Assembly (NCBI GenBank): GCA_021401465.1
Contig: JADDMT010000083.1
Span: 62,001-126,000 of the forward strand
Direction: 5' to 3'
Length of the DNA stretch: 64,000 nt
From: Teratosphaeria epicoccoides
Taxonomy: Eukaryota; Ascomycota; Dothideomycetes; Mycosphaerellales; Teratosphaeriaceae
In this document: one piece after another, positions 1 through 11,569 of the stretch
How positions within the stretch are numbered: the stretch's first letter is position 1
How the letters are laid out: each line of letters opens with the position of its first letter
Position numbers and translations under genes: made by a program
Notes under the pieces: generated by a model
The model's database searches: none
Told to the model about the DNA's origin: nothing
What the model saw: only the letters and a program-made list of their open reading frames with translations

Positions 1-2836
1 TGTCTGAATTGGCTGGCTGCGGGTCCGCTGGCGTTCGAGCCAGTGACCTTGGACTTGTCACACTCCATTGCATGGAGGCTGGCAGACAGGTCCGCATACG
101 TTTGATGGATGCTGTCGTCAACGAAAGGTATGCAGAATAGTGGAAGACTACGACGCTCTCGTCGCTGACGGCTCTTGCGAACGGTGCTCGTTCCCCAATT
201 ATGGGCAACGCAGAACATTTCATCTATCCTGGGGTGTAACATCTCTCCATCCCTTTCTGCCTGAGGGATGCCTGACGTGTGTCATGCACTGCCAGCCCGA
301 CGTAGTACAAGCATCCTTCGACGGCGATACGGGACCATCGTCGTTGAAAGATCATACGTCTGTAGTTTCGCTACTGTCCACGACGGTCTTCATCGAACAC
401 ACTCGATGGCTTGTGTGCCGGGGGATGGACCGCTATGTTCGCTCAGCCACTGATGCACCACGGCAGACCAAGAGATGTCGACTCATAGCAGCCTAATCGT
501 CGACGCTGCGACCTCCCGTCCTAGTCGGCGTGCTTCCCAAAATTCAGGCGGATGCAAGAAAGCCCAATCGGCAGCGGACAGCAAGGTGTCCGCAGCTTGA
601 GCATGTCGGCTAACAGCATGTCGGCTAACTGCATGTCGGCCAAATGCATGTCGAAGCTGATCTGAAAGGAGTAGATTGAATTGTGATGGCACTGGATGAG
701 CGTAAACCCCTGTACTATGCTGGGGAGCGCGTGTAGAGGCGTTCTGTGGGCAGTCAGTGCCGGGGCTCCACGTGGCAATTACTTGACGGCCAGCAGCCCG
801 GCCTACGGAAAGGCGAAGACCAGGGAGTGCAAGCATGCTGGGAGTGGGCGCCTCCTCCTTTTTGTGCGGCAGCGTCGTTGCTCCTCGGCTGGTGTTGTGG
901 TGGGACTCCGTTTCGTGCCCTGATCGGGACAAAGCGCACGCGGAGCTGAGCTGCCTGCATATGATGCCTGCCAGCCTTGCATACGTCTCTCAACGGACGC
1001 TATTGCTTACCCTGTACTTTGCCGTGAGTTTTCGCCGCACGTGGTTGGTGTATAAGTCGAGCTGAGATCCACGCTCTTCAGCTGTGCTTGGACTGTAGGT
1101 CGCAGGTTCCCGCACACCTCCTACTTTGATGCCGTATGCATTCTAAAGCACCAAGGCTCACTTGTGCTCACGCGCTACTGGCTACTAGATCTTGAGTCAA
1201 CCGGCTTTCAAAGACCGGCGCTTGGTCGCCTGTCATGCCACTCTGCAGTGATTCTCCCGAATGACATCGTCCATATTCGTTGACATGTCGTCAATATGCC
1301 GTCGCAATGCGGCATGCACACGATGGCAGACAGACCCTGCATATGCATCAAGAAGTCCTGAGCCAATAGCATGAAATTTGAGGCATTTCAGGTCCCTGAG
1401 GTTGGCAATCTTAGTTGGACCGCTTGCAGAACCCTGCACCGTGTGAAGTCGCCCTCTGAGGGTCCTCACCCGACTGGAACCAGCAAGTGCGGGCAGTGGG
1501 AACACTGTGGGATGTGCGACCCGATGTGCAGTCCATCCCCCTGCCATTCGCCAAACCTTAAGTGAACGTTAGGTAGCTCTAGTCCTAGTCCTGTTATCTC
1601 AGAGGTAGATTGCAGTGTCGCTGTCGTGATAGTCACTTCAGTCTCCTGCGAATGATACCGAAGGCAATTTCGAAGGCCAGACTTCTTCTTCACCGCCACT
1701 ACTTCCACAACGAGGCACTCTCCGCACACGCAGCACCCATGGGCAGGCAGCCACGGCAAATGACGGGCTCCGGTCGTCTGCCGCTGAAAAGTGATGAGGT
1801 GGTCGAACAGATATGTTATCAGCTCCTGAGACTGAAACTGCCAGAGGTAGTGTTAGCGAAATGCTGCTCGAATGACGGCCATGCGTCTCAAACTATAGGC
1901 AGCCCTGCCAGTCCCGACGCTAAAGTGACTCCATGTCCAAAGAATCTGCTTATCAAGCGGCCGGTATCGTGGGATTGTCTCACATGCAAGGCGAAGCGAG
2001 AGACACGGGAAGGCCAGTAGGGACTTGCGGGCATTGCGGAGCGAATTGAGACCTTGCGCGAGCAAACCTGGTTCTAGCCATTAATGACCATGCGCAACAT
2101 CTTCCTGGACACCGGAGACATCAGGGAAGCTCGGTCAGACAGACTGGCGGGGTCTGATTGCCGGATCTTCCCGGAAAGCCGATGTCACGCTCGAACCCTG
2201 GTAGACGACGGTTCATGATGTGCGGCCTTGATGGAGGAGCCTAAGTCACGAAGGCACAACGGTTTGCGGCGATACCAGAGCAGATGTACCGACCGAAGAT
2301 ATGCCGGATACCTTGGCGACGCTATCAGGGCCGGGACTACTTTGCGCGGTCGAAATTGACGGTCAATAATCTGCATCGTGATCCGCTAGTCCGGGATTTT
2401 GTACGCTGCACGACCTCCGACCGCTGTGTACTTGCATTGCGCAGGTGACGGATGTGCTGTTGAACTCGCCTTGTTACAGTGCTTTGGCGAAGACCCCATT
2501 TGGCGTAGCGTTAGGTCGGGTTGACCAGGGTGCCTTGGCGTCGTAAGACTGTAGGCAAGGCAATCAGATCCACAGGTATGGGACAATAGTAAGACCAGCC
2601 ATCGGACAAACTGGCGCGCGCGGGTGCCGATGTGGTGGCCACTGCTTGATTGCATTTCTTGCTACGGGGAGTAGATCGAAGAATGTTCCGTTGCTTGCCT
2701 CTCCATTTCGAATGACCACATGCACATGATCGTCGTAATCACCGTGCAAAGCCCTCCAATACAGCTTTCGAAGCAGAGAGTATCTATCTCCAAGACACGA
2801 TGATCGCATTATCTCGTCAGGCTGCGTGGGAGCATA
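1..2836. other. gene-free left end
   Basis: I see no open reading frame here with the third-position bias or recognisable motifs of the real genes to the right. Several 60-150 codon ORFs overlap on both strands, as expected by chance at this base composition. The only structure I can point to is a 15-bp tandem repeat at 601-653. The stretch may hold the downstream region of a gene beyond the left edge. Confidence 0.5.
601..653. repeat. 15-bp minisatellite, about 3.5 copies
   Basis: Units of the form GCATGTCGGCTAACA follow each other at 601, 616, 631 and 646 with a few substitutions; the last copy is partial. On the minus strand each unit would read as five residues (LADM plus a variable one), but the surrounding ORF has no other sign of being a gene. 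Confidence 0.85.
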
Positions 2837-3916
2837 TTAAATCTCGCCGGCCTTCTTCACCTCCTCCAAAATCTTCTGGTGCGTTTGTGCAGCATCCTTT
2901 GCGAACTCGGCCAGGTCATATTCCTTGCCCTTGCCATTTGGACCCGCGTCGAAAATCTCCGTGGAAAACCAACCCCTGAACCCAGTTCTCAGGACCGCAC
3001 GGGCAAAGTCGATGGTAGGCAGGTAACCCTTGAACGGCAAAGGTCGATATGCGTGGCTCCAGAATTCTCTCGCCCGCATTCCATCTACACCCTCCTTGGT
3101 TATCGGCCTAGGCTGGGGTTTGTATGCATCGGAGATCTGCAGTAAGTAAATCTTCTCTGCTGGAACATTTCTGGCAAGCTCGTCGCAGGAGGTTCTCCAG
3201 TCCGTATGCAGTTGCTCCGGCGAGCGTCCGTCTTCTATCAGACCTGATGCGGTGGACGGATCTGCCCACTCACCGCCTGCAGATTGGAATGTGTCCAAGC
3301 ACAAACCAAAATTGGGACGATTGACCTCCTGACAGATGTCCCATACATCTTTCCAATGAGGAGCGTGGGTAGACCAGCACCAATTTTCATATGCAATGCG
3401 CAGCTTCCGCTCCGCTAGATAATCGGCCAATTCCTGAAGATCCTTGACAAAGCGGCTACGATCTTTTCCAATTTTCTCGGCCGGTATATCCGTGCTTCCA
3501 ACTTGGAGTGTCTCGATGCCTGCCGCCTCCATGATCCTAACCCAGCCCTCCACTCGGCTCCAAGCATCCTCCTTCTCGGGCGAGCCATCAGCCCAGCCTT
3601 CGAAGTTGGCGAAAGGCTGCAGTAACATGATTCTGAGGTCTTTGACATCGCACATGCTTTTCACAAGCCTTGCAACTGAAACCAGACTATCATAATCATC
3701 TGCGGGGATTTCCAAGTGCGACTTGTCGTCTTGCTGTTGCTGTGGTCGAAGGCGCTGGGTTGCGAAGGTCTGTAGGTCAGGAAATCCAAGCTCGATACCT
3801 CGGAATCCTGCTGCGGCAATGGCTTCGAGCTTCTTGGGCAGTGTGTGGTCATTGTTGTAGCCAATGGAAACGGAGGCGAAGGAGATTGGAATCTTCTCGA
3901 GGTCCTGTGATGCCAT
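2837..3916 (-). CDS. sugar phosphate isomerase/epimerase family protein (3-dehydroshikimate dehydratase-like)
   Basis: This intronless 359-residue protein fits a xylose-isomerase-like TIM barrel (AP endonuclease 2 fold). It starts with a short strand and the typical GFRGIELGFPDL segment near residue 40, where the first barrel strands lie. Later come an acidic YENW segment and GLCLDTFQ, which supply metal-binding Glu and Asp in this family, and a late STEIF strand with another Glu. The pattern resembles fungal QutC/qa-4 3-dehydroshikimate dehydratase of quinate and shikimate catabolism, although other sugar isomerases share it, so the substrate is an inference. No signal peptide is visible, which suggests the cytosol. 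It is divergent from the THOC5 gene, with 463 bp between the two starts. Confidence 0.8.
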   Translation of the reverse strand: MASQDLEKIPISFASVSIGYNNDHTLPKKLEAIAAAGFRGIELGFPDLQTFATQRLRPQQQQDDKSHLEIPADDYDSLVSVARLVKSMCDVKDLRIMLLQPFANFEGWADGSPEKEDAWSRVEGWVRIMEAAGIETLQVGSTDIPAEKIGKDRSRFVKDLQELADYLAERKLRIAYENWCWSTHAPHWKDVWDICQEVNRPNFGLCLDTFQSAGGEWADPSTASGLIEDGRSPEQLHTDWRTSCDELARNVPAEKIYLLQISDAYKPQPRPITKEGVDGMRAREFWSHAYRPLPFKGYLPTIDFARAVLRTGFRGWFSTEIFDAGPNGKGKEYDLAEFAKDAAQTHQKILEEVKKAGEI

Positions 3917-4379
3917 GGGCGTGGATGTCTCGAGCGAAGATTCCGTCCAAGCACTGTGCTGCGATTGTGGTATGTGAAATCAAAGCGGATGTGCCTTTCC
4001 ACCTGACATTTGCATCACCATGAGCTACATCATGCACCTTAGGAGCGACAAATACATGTATGACGTTACGGCATTGCATGGAGCTGTGCACCGCGGTGCC
4101 GCGCGCCACGTGGATATTCCATTGTCACGATCCTTCATTGTTAGGATGCTTATGCAAATGCCAATTTGGTGTCGCTTCCAGATCTTGATTGATAACTGCT
4201 AGCGACAGAGGTTTGTTCATTGAGCGAGATGGTAAGTCGAAGATTTGATCATGGGCCGTCCCGCCCGTCGAGAGCTGCAATGCTGGACCAAAAAGCATGT
4301 GAATGTCAACCTAAACACCAACTTCTAGTTCCTTTCTCTTCACGAAACGTGCCCTTGCGCCAACTTCCCAAGTATCGCC

Positions 4380-5137
4380 ATGGCCTCTGAAGTGGCAATC
4401 ACTGATCCCCAGTTGCTCTCGGCGCTCGAAGCAGCCGCCAAGGCGCGCACACAGAGCCTCGCGATACTAGATCTCATCGAGGAGTATCATGCGAGTGACG
4501 ATCCGACACAGTCACCGGCAGATGACGAACACATGCTGGAACGTCAATTGGGTCTGTCTAGGCAGCAGAAGCTGCTGAGCGCACATCTGGCCAAGTTGCG
4601 TGGACTGAACCGCAGAGCAATTCTGGGCACAAGAACTACGAAGCAGGGCACAGCAGAGGCCAGGCAAGAGATTGATGGGTTGCATCTCCAGCTCCAGAAC
4701 TTGTACTATGAGCAGCGTCACCTGCGTGGTGAGATCTCGGGGTGCGAGAACTATGAGTGGGTCTACAAGCGAAGCTTTGTCCCAGGAGAGCACAGCTGAC
4801 GTGACACCTCAGGCACCGATACCGCACCCTCCCAATGGTTGATGTTGACGAATATTTCGTGGCTCATCCTTGGCATCAGGATAGTAGCGAGCATGACTTG
4901 ACCATTGCTCGTATTCAGCACGAGCATCGCGCGAGGCAGGAGCTTGAAGAGCAGAGGCAGAAGCTTCAAAAGAAGAAAGAGGCACTACTAAAGGAGACCA
5001 ACGCGAAGAAGGACGAATTGACCAAGTTCGACAATGAGGTGGAGAAGTGGTTGAGCCTCCAAGTCAACCCAAGGAAGGTCCTCGAAGCGCATGAAAAGAA
5101 GATGCAGGAGGCCAAGGAGAAAGGCCTGGCTGTTTGA
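4380..5137 (+). CDS. THOC5: THO complex subunit THOC5 (Fms-interacting protein family)
   Basis: The spliced model joins 4380-4756 and 4813-5137, giving 233 residues. The intron (56 nt) starts GTGGGT, has a GCTGAC branch site and ends CTCAG; without it the frame closes after GEHS. Across the junction the protein reads CENYEHRYRTLPMVDVDEYF, which matches the conserved THOC5 stretch around the 'lxxVexF' motif. The N-terminal half carries LHLQLQNLYYEQRHLRGEI, the family signature, and the C-terminal part is a charged coiled coil (about residues 160-215). THOC5 belongs to the THO/TREX complex, which couples transcription to mRNA export in the nucleus. Fungal members are short compared with the metazoan protein and lack its large C-terminal region, as here. 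Confidence 0.85.
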
Positions 5138-7795
5138 ATTCCTCGGCGCTTGGCGACCGGCGAGAAATGCATCGATCCCTCTCCACCATCACTTGCGGCT
5201 GAATTGGAACTCACTTGCGTCCATGCCGTCAAGGTTATACCCATCAGCACCGCCCAAATTGATGTCGCTCACTGTTTGTCGTGATGGGGCTGAGCGCACG
5301 CCACACCTCTGGGGATCCGAACAACTCGCTTTTGCGAAATGTCTTTCGTGATGCCAAGAGAGTCGATGGAGTCGTTGATAGTGCCATCATGCCGCATGTG
5401 GAAAGTCTCACTTGATGTCCATGACTCTCTTACTGGTCGAACTAGAGGCATCACGCGACAAAACTACCGGCCTGAGCGCAAAATGACGCGACTGATTCCG
5501 GCATACCACCATCCTTGCTGCGCTCTCCAGTTCAACTACGCCTGGCACAGCATGCGCGGTGCCGCAAATCACTTAACGGACCGCGTGAAGTCCCGTGCAA
5601 CAACCTCTCCGACCCAAGTAGCGAGTTCGACGTCAGCTTCGACCCAGCCCGCCAATTGTGCATTTTGGCGACTAAATGAGATCTAGTCAGCATAGCATGC
5701 TGTAGTACGCATTGCATGCAGTTAAAGCACATGTTGGAGCAATTAGCATTGTCGCACAGCCGTCAACCGAATTACATAGCAGTCAAACTTTTCACTGGCT
5801 CATGTCTTGACGCCGGAAGGCCCAAGTTCCGACACCCGGAGCAGTCGCCAAGACCAATATCATGTCGACAAACGCGCACATTGCGTTCAATGTTTCTCAT
5901 GTGGCGCCATAAGTGTTAGAGTCTGATCGCCTGTAGCGGTTGGTGCCTTCCGTTTGGGATGTGAGTGGTTGAGCCTTGACACGAACAAACACTGTCACTA
6001 ACATCCGCGTCTCTCGGGACACGTTTCTGTCGCGCGGCGCTGGTGCGGAGCGGTCGAACATTAGCGGCAGCGAGTCTTCCGGATTTGCAAGTACAGAGAT
6101 GCTTGACCTGGACGAGTCCAGACGCACAGTTCCATTGTCCGAAATGAGGGCACTACTATCAGTACCGGCATGTTGGTCGATGAGCTGCTCAACATCGAAG
6201 CCTCGGCGATTGTCACTGAAACATGATACTCACCATAGTCGCGCACTAAGTAGGTCCTTAAGACCACCTGAAGCGCTCGCGATGGATTTGGATTTTGAAC
6301 AGCCCGGAAATGCCCTTTTTTTTTCCGTGTGTCAATGCGTTATAGCCAGCTTGATCGTTGCTGTTACCACCCCCGAATACCTGCCGACATCCCAAGCTCT
6401 ACGAAGCTTCCGGACGATGATGCTTGATGGCTTCGCCTCAGTCCCAAGGAAGAGCTTGGAGGTTCATAGCATAATTTGATGGACACCGAAGGATCACAGT
6501 TGCTCGAAAACCGTCGGCTGATGTCCAGGCAGAACGTCGTGTAACAGCTGCAGGAAATACTGGCTGACCATGTAATGCGACTCGCCACTAGCGTTCATCT
6601 CGGTTTGGTCCGAAGGCCTCCGGTAAGTTCAGTGTCTCACAAGACTCACGTGCGTCCTCGTGCGTGCCAAAGTTAGCAACAATGTGTCAAGCAGCCAAAC
6701 TTGAAGGATGTCAAAGTCGTAGCTTGTGGTCCCCGGCAAAGCTTTTTAAACAAATCTACGTCGCGAGCCGGGTGTTTCGAGATGCAGGCTTGAAGCCGGT
6801 AAGCAGCCTTTCAAGGTTGTTTCCAAGGTTGTGAGAAGCATCACAGGATCTTAGCAGTAAGCCGTAGCTCCATACAGTACAGTATATGCAGTGCCACAGT
6901 GAGGTGGTGAGCTGAGCTGCCCGGATGATCCCGCCGGAGACCAATGATTCTGATGCATGCATGAATGGTCGATGTCATTGAGATGAATGGCTCCTAGAGT
7001 TCGGGATGTGCTCGCGTGGCCGCACGAAGCTTGTGATTGCATACAGGGTTCGATGGGTGCATGATCCATTGGGACAGGTTCGCACTCGCGGAGATTTTCC
7101 TGCTCCCACCCGGACAGGATGCCTTAAACGATTCGAGCAGCACACAGTCAAAAGGCCGGCCGTCCCGATTCGAGACTGCCACTCATCTCATCAGACCCAT
7201 ATGGGGCGGGATCACGAGCAGAGCGGATCGAGGTCGGCAAGCTGCAGTCGAAAAGCTTAACTTCGGTCGAACAAGCAACTTCACGCTCTTGGCGGGTTCG
7301 CCAAGCATTTGGTAGCATCAGAAGGGCCGTGAGGTGAGTGAACGAGACGTCGAGACCCCAACTGCTCTTTTGAATACAAGCTGGTGTAGATGCACCAGCT
7401 GGGATGCACTTCGCAGGCTTTTTGGACGCGGTGCCGGTCCTGCGCAAGATGGGCGGCATAGCGAGATCAACCCGCCTGGGCGCGAAATGGTTGATGCACA
7501 GCCTCATTACACCCAGTTCCCTGCTCTGCATTCTCACCGTCACGAACTTTGTCTTAAACAGACACCGGCATATCCGCCGGTGAATGGCATGTACGTACAT
7601 ACACAGTACTGACAATGCAACACGATAGCTGCAGTCAACATCTTCCGCACCTTCGAGCACCACCGACAGCGGCTGCCCGGGCAGATCAGCAGACGAATCG
7701 GCCTGAGGCCGCCAGGAGTGGGAGGAGTCGAGATATCTCAATGCGCCGCACGATCTAGGACAGCGCTCCATGACTGCGCTTGCGGTCATTCAAGC
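5138..7795. other. gene-free interval
   Basis: This 2.6-kb interval between THOC5 and the arrestin-like gene holds several 60-210 codon ORFs on both strands. None has a recognisable domain, a convincing start context or consistent codon bias. A minus-strand ORF at 7148-7789 mirrors the arrestin 5' region and is most likely a shadow. Nothing further seen. Confidence 0.45.
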
Positions 7796-10132
7796 ATGCC
7801 ACCAGCCGTAGAACGGGCGCCATCCATCCCGCTCGCCAGCAAACGCATCATTTCGCGCTTCGCGTCCCCTTTCGCCAACAAATCGCGCGGGCGCCCGGAC
7901 TTCAGTATCGAGATTGATGATCCACATAGACATTACTCACCAGGCGAGACCGTAACTGGGAGCGTGAAGCTGCGCGTTACGAAGGCGACCCGCGTCACCC
8001 ATATCGCAGTTTACCTGCATGGCTATGTGCAGGTGTACAAGAACCCCGGTTCACCGCCTGAGGGTTATCGAGGCAACAGCGCATACCTAGGACCAGGCAA
8101 AGGAAGCAAGAGTGGAGAGTACTTTGGCAATGGCTTCGCATCTTTGTTCGAGGACGAGAGCATTTTATGTGGGGACGGCCGGCTAGGCGAAGGATGCTAT
8201 CAGTTCAACTTCGAGCTCGACTTTCCTGATCGGAACCTGCCCAGCAGTATAGACTTCGAGCGCGGATCGATAAGCTACATGGTCACGGCTGCGATGACAC
8301 GGCCTTCGACCATGTCGCCCGTCATCACCTGCGAACGCAAAGTTTATTTCATGGAACGCATTGACATCTCGACATTGTACCCAGCTAAGCCTCGACACGT
8401 CGTCCTGGAACCACTCACAAAACGCTCTCGAGCCAAAACCAAGGCTCGGAAGATAGTCGATGCCACCGAGCGAAGAAGCAGAAAGGGCGGTTCGACCCAG
8501 ACAAGGAGCGAACAAGGGGTGTCCAGTGGACATTCCTCCTCGCTGAGCAACCAAGGAGAGAGTGATGCGCCAGGCAGTGCCTCTCCCAGCGAATTCAGTT
8601 TTGATAGCTTCGCGAGCGGTGGTGCAGCAAGTTCACTACCGGATTCCAACAGGCTATACACACGGACAAGCGATTGTAGCAAGTTCAACGCGAGCAGCTC
8701 GTCCCTCGCGAGCAGAACCATCACTGCTGAGATCGAGCCCATGGCCGGCGGCTGTTTGCGTGGCGACAATATCGCCGTCAGAGTGCATGTCAGCCATAGC
8801 AAACCGATACGCAGCCTATATGGAGTCATCCTCACACTGTACCGCCAGGCGCGAGTTGATTTGCACCCGTCCATACCGCTCGGACCGACAGAAAAGGGAG
8901 TGAAGGATAGATACGAGGACTACTACCCCAAGTCCGTGACTGGTCTCGGCGGGTTGTCATTATCTGGAGCAGGGTCAAGCCACACATTCCGCAAAGATTT
9001 GGCTCAGGTTATGGTGCCCCTGTATGTTGATCCAAACACCCTGACTGCAGACGTCACAGCAAAGGTACGAGTGCCCGACGAGGCCTTTCCAAGCATTTCA
9101 ACGGTGCCAGGTGGTATGATTAGCTTTCACTACTACGTCGAAGCAGTGGTGGATGTACAAGGCAAGCTTGGTAGTAGTGACAGGCCTCTGGGCAGCATGA
9201 ACGGCACGAGCAGTTCGCAGAGCCCTGTGCTTGGACTGCAGAGTTTTCCAGACAATGCGACCTACGCACCTCCGGGGACTCATATCATTGACACTGCGCC
9301 GATTCGTCGAGACAAGAGCGTGATCAGCTGTGTCTTCGAAGTGATTGTCGGTACGAAAGACAGCGATCGTCGCAAGGGTAAGCGGAAGGGCGAGGATGCA
9401 TCGCCTTTGAAAACACAAACCGAGCAGCCAGCGCCCCAAGCCGCTGCACAACATGATCAGCTCGGAATTGAACACGAATGGTCGCCTCATGATCAAGGGT
9501 ATTATTGGGATCGTCATCCGCATGCATACCAGGACGAAGCCTGGCATCAATTGTGGCATTACGACCCTGGCTACTCACACCAAAGTCATGGTGATGCTCC
9601 ACCTGCAGTCCTGGTCCCATCTATGCCCGATGAGTCTCAGCTATCAGAGAAAGAACGCATACGGCGGGCAGAGGCCCGGCTGCTTCCCAGCCAACCACCT
9701 GGTGACGAGCACGGTGGGCAATCGCGCTATGCACAAGAAGCGAGCGCGCCGTATCTTCCTGATGAGACGGTCGCAGGAGCTGAATCGGTGACGTCTCCTT
9801 CAGCTCCTGCGTATGGTGAAGTGTGCAGCTCGGAAGCTGTAACTACCCAACAGCAGGTAACTTCAGACCCCGCAAGTCTTGCTCCACAATACTCCGCAGG
9901 CCAGACAGCGTCGCGCGCGGTGGACGACAAACAGGAGCTCGAACGGCGCCGACTGAATGACCAAGCCTCCGCGCCCCCTAAGGACGGCGAGCACGTAAGC
10001 ATATCACGTCCGGGCATGGAAGCAGAAGCTCCTTCCGCCCCGCCGGCAGAGACTGGCGATACCCGCGAAGGTTTTATTAGTAGCCGTTCCAGAGCGGGCA
10101 GCTTGGCAAATTTCCCTCGGTACGGAATATGA
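7796..10132 (+). CDS. arrestin-like adaptor protein
   Basis: I chose the ATG at 7796 (778 residues), because the arrestin fold begins soon after it; an in-frame ATG at 7718 would add 26 unconvincing residues. The N-terminal arrestin domain spans about residues 35-190, with the SPGETVTGSVKL entry and the GSISYMV strand typical of the family. A Ser-rich linker follows (about 200-310), then the C-terminal arrestin domain (about 315-540) including GGCLRGDNIAVRV and ISFHYYVEAVVD. The last 230 residues are low-complexity and rich in Pro, Glu and His/Tyr. Fungal arrestins of this type link plasma-membrane transporters or receptors to Rsp5-type ubiquitin ligases through PPxY motifs. I find no exact [L/P]PxY here, only APQY and APAY in the tail, so the ligase link is uncertain. 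Confidence 0.85.
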   Translation: MPPAVERAPSIPLASKRIISRFASPFANKSRGRPDFSIEIDDPHRHYSPGETVTGSVKLRVTKATRVTHIAVYLHGYVQVYKNPGSPPEGYRGNSAYLGPGKGSKSGEYFGNGFASLFEDESILCGDGRLGEGCYQFNFELDFPDRNLPSSIDFERGSISYMVTAAMTRPSTMSPVITCERKVYFMERIDISTLYPAKPRHVVLEPLTKRSRAKTKARKIVDATERRSRKGGSTQTRSEQGVSSGHSSSLSNQGESDAPGSASPSEFSFDSFASGGAASSLPDSNRLYTRTSDCSKFNASSSSLASRTITAEIEPMAGGCLRGDNIAVRVHVSHSKPIRSLYGVILTLYRQARVDLHPSIPLGPTEKGVKDRYEDYYPKSVTGLGGLSLSGAGSSHTFRKDLAQVMVPLYVDPNTLTADVTAKVRVPDEAFPSISTVPGGMISFHYYVEAVVDVQGKLGSSDRPLGSMNGTSSSQSPVLGLQSFPDNATYAPPGTHIIDTAPIRRDKSVISCVFEVIVGTKDSDRRKGKRKGEDASPLKTQTEQPAPQAAAQHDQLGIEHEWSPHDQGYYWDRHPHAYQDEAWHQLWHYDPGYSHQSHGDAPPAVLVPSMPDESQLSEKERIRRAEARLLPSQPPGDEHGGQSRYAQEASAPYLPDETVAGAESVTSPSAPAYGEVCSSEAVTTQQQVTSDPASLAPQYSAGQTASRAVDDKQELERRRLNDQASAPPKDGEHVSISRPGMEAEAPSAPPAETGDTREGFISSRSRAGSLANFPRYGI

Positions 10133-11569
10133 TGACGGTTGGGAGTTTGGAGTACAACAGAACTATCCTGGAACGCTCCAAAGCGCTGGATTGGACAGGG
10201 CATGAACGCTATGACACGAACATTGTGCGCATCGGAAGAAGCATTGGAGCAGTCCCGTGGCATGTCGATGCCACGTTGGAACTTTTGTATGTCTATGTGT
10301 CAGCATGCGATGAGATCTGCATCACAGAAACACAGCCATGTTACATGTATCGGCGAAGGTGCTCACGCGCACTATTCGGGGGGGGGGGATCATCGGAAGC
10401 CCAGAGCGCACAGCATTGCGGACCCGCCCAGACTCAGCTCACCTTGGTTGCGTGTATTACCCAAAACGGCACGGCGCATTTCTCGCGGGAGGTCGTGCCA
10501 TGATTGACTTTACGGTGCATCGCCGTCAAGACGCGACGAGAGTCGAGCAGCACACAGATTGCTTTCCGTGCTGGTACACAATTCAAAGTTGCGAGCGACG
10601 AGTGTCGACCGAGCAGATGCGGTGGCGCAGCGATCTGCACTGCCTACTTTGGGAAGTCAGCGGGGCCTCCGCGTTGCTTTGAGGTATGAACCTTCCCAAC
10701 TTGTCTCTTGGAGTCTTGGGTGGGTGGCAGTGACGGGCGGAAGCTGCCTTTGACTCTTGGTCCAGTCGTCGACACTCGACTCGACACATGTAAGCGGCTG
10801 TGCGCACTGCGGGCTGACCACGGAAGGCCGGTCTCAACGGCCCACAGGGTACAACGCGGCAGTGACGTACTCCGAAGGCTTAAATCCACGCACCGAGTAT
10901 GGTGTCATAAAGGTGGCACATTTTATGCAAGGTACCGCACACCCGCCAAAGCGTTATTTGAGCCATTATTATTAAGCACGGCAGCATGGAAACGCGGTGG
11001 GCCGAGTTGGGATCGCCGCGGTCTAGACCTCGCTCCTTGGCTATGCGCTAGGCCTCGTCTTGGACAAGCCCAGCTGCAGTCCAGCTCGTTAGGGCACCCG
11101 TCGGCATGATCTTGATCAGGTCTCTCGGTCCCAGCACAGATCCCGCTCTTCTTGATCGTCTAGACCTTCGCGGGCCCACCACCTTGCATAGACCAAGCAC
11201 GCAGCCAAGTGTGAGAGGCTGCGTGACGTGTGGGAGCAGTCACCTGGGACCTGACTTGGCCGAAACCTCCGCTCAAACTTCTGGAATCCAGGCGAAATCT
11301 CTCGCAAGCGATCCCAGATCTGCTCTGGCACACTCTCGATCCACCCTTCACCCACCTCGATATCGGAACTCGCGGCTGCCTTCATCTTGCCCGACCACCT
11401 GGCTGGCTAGACAAACCCGACCGGACTCCGTGGACCGCGGCAGCAAACAAGAAGTCAGCGCTGGACCGCGAGGCATTCACTGTGCTCAGCAAAGTGTCGA
11501 CTCACATCGCGAGCTGGCGGCATCAATCTCGCGCTCAAGGCGCATTGGGGCGGGTGTGGTGCGCAGGAA
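10133..11569. other. gene-free interval upstream of the histidine kinase
   Basis: No supported gene. It contains an 11-base run of G at 10378-10388 and, at its right end, the probable promoter and leader of the histidine kinase. The ORFs here overlap each other on all frames and look like chance. Confidence 0.45.

Noticed and set aside
1081..1130. tRNA-like T-arm (GGTTCCCGCAC)
   Set aside because: No matching acceptor, D-arm or anticodon stem could be built around it.
5269..5454. Minus-strand 61-codon ORF (DSIDSLGITKDISQKRVV)
   Set aside because: Superficially protein-like but isolated, with no start context, neighbours in frame or known family.
7148..7789. 213-codon minus-strand ORF
   Set aside because: No domain, poor start context and no codon bias; it lies upstream of and overlaps the arrestin 5' region.
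10378..10388. 11-base G run as a G-quadruplex
   Set aside because: A single homopolymer run without further G tracts nearby; more likely a slippage tract or length-error site.
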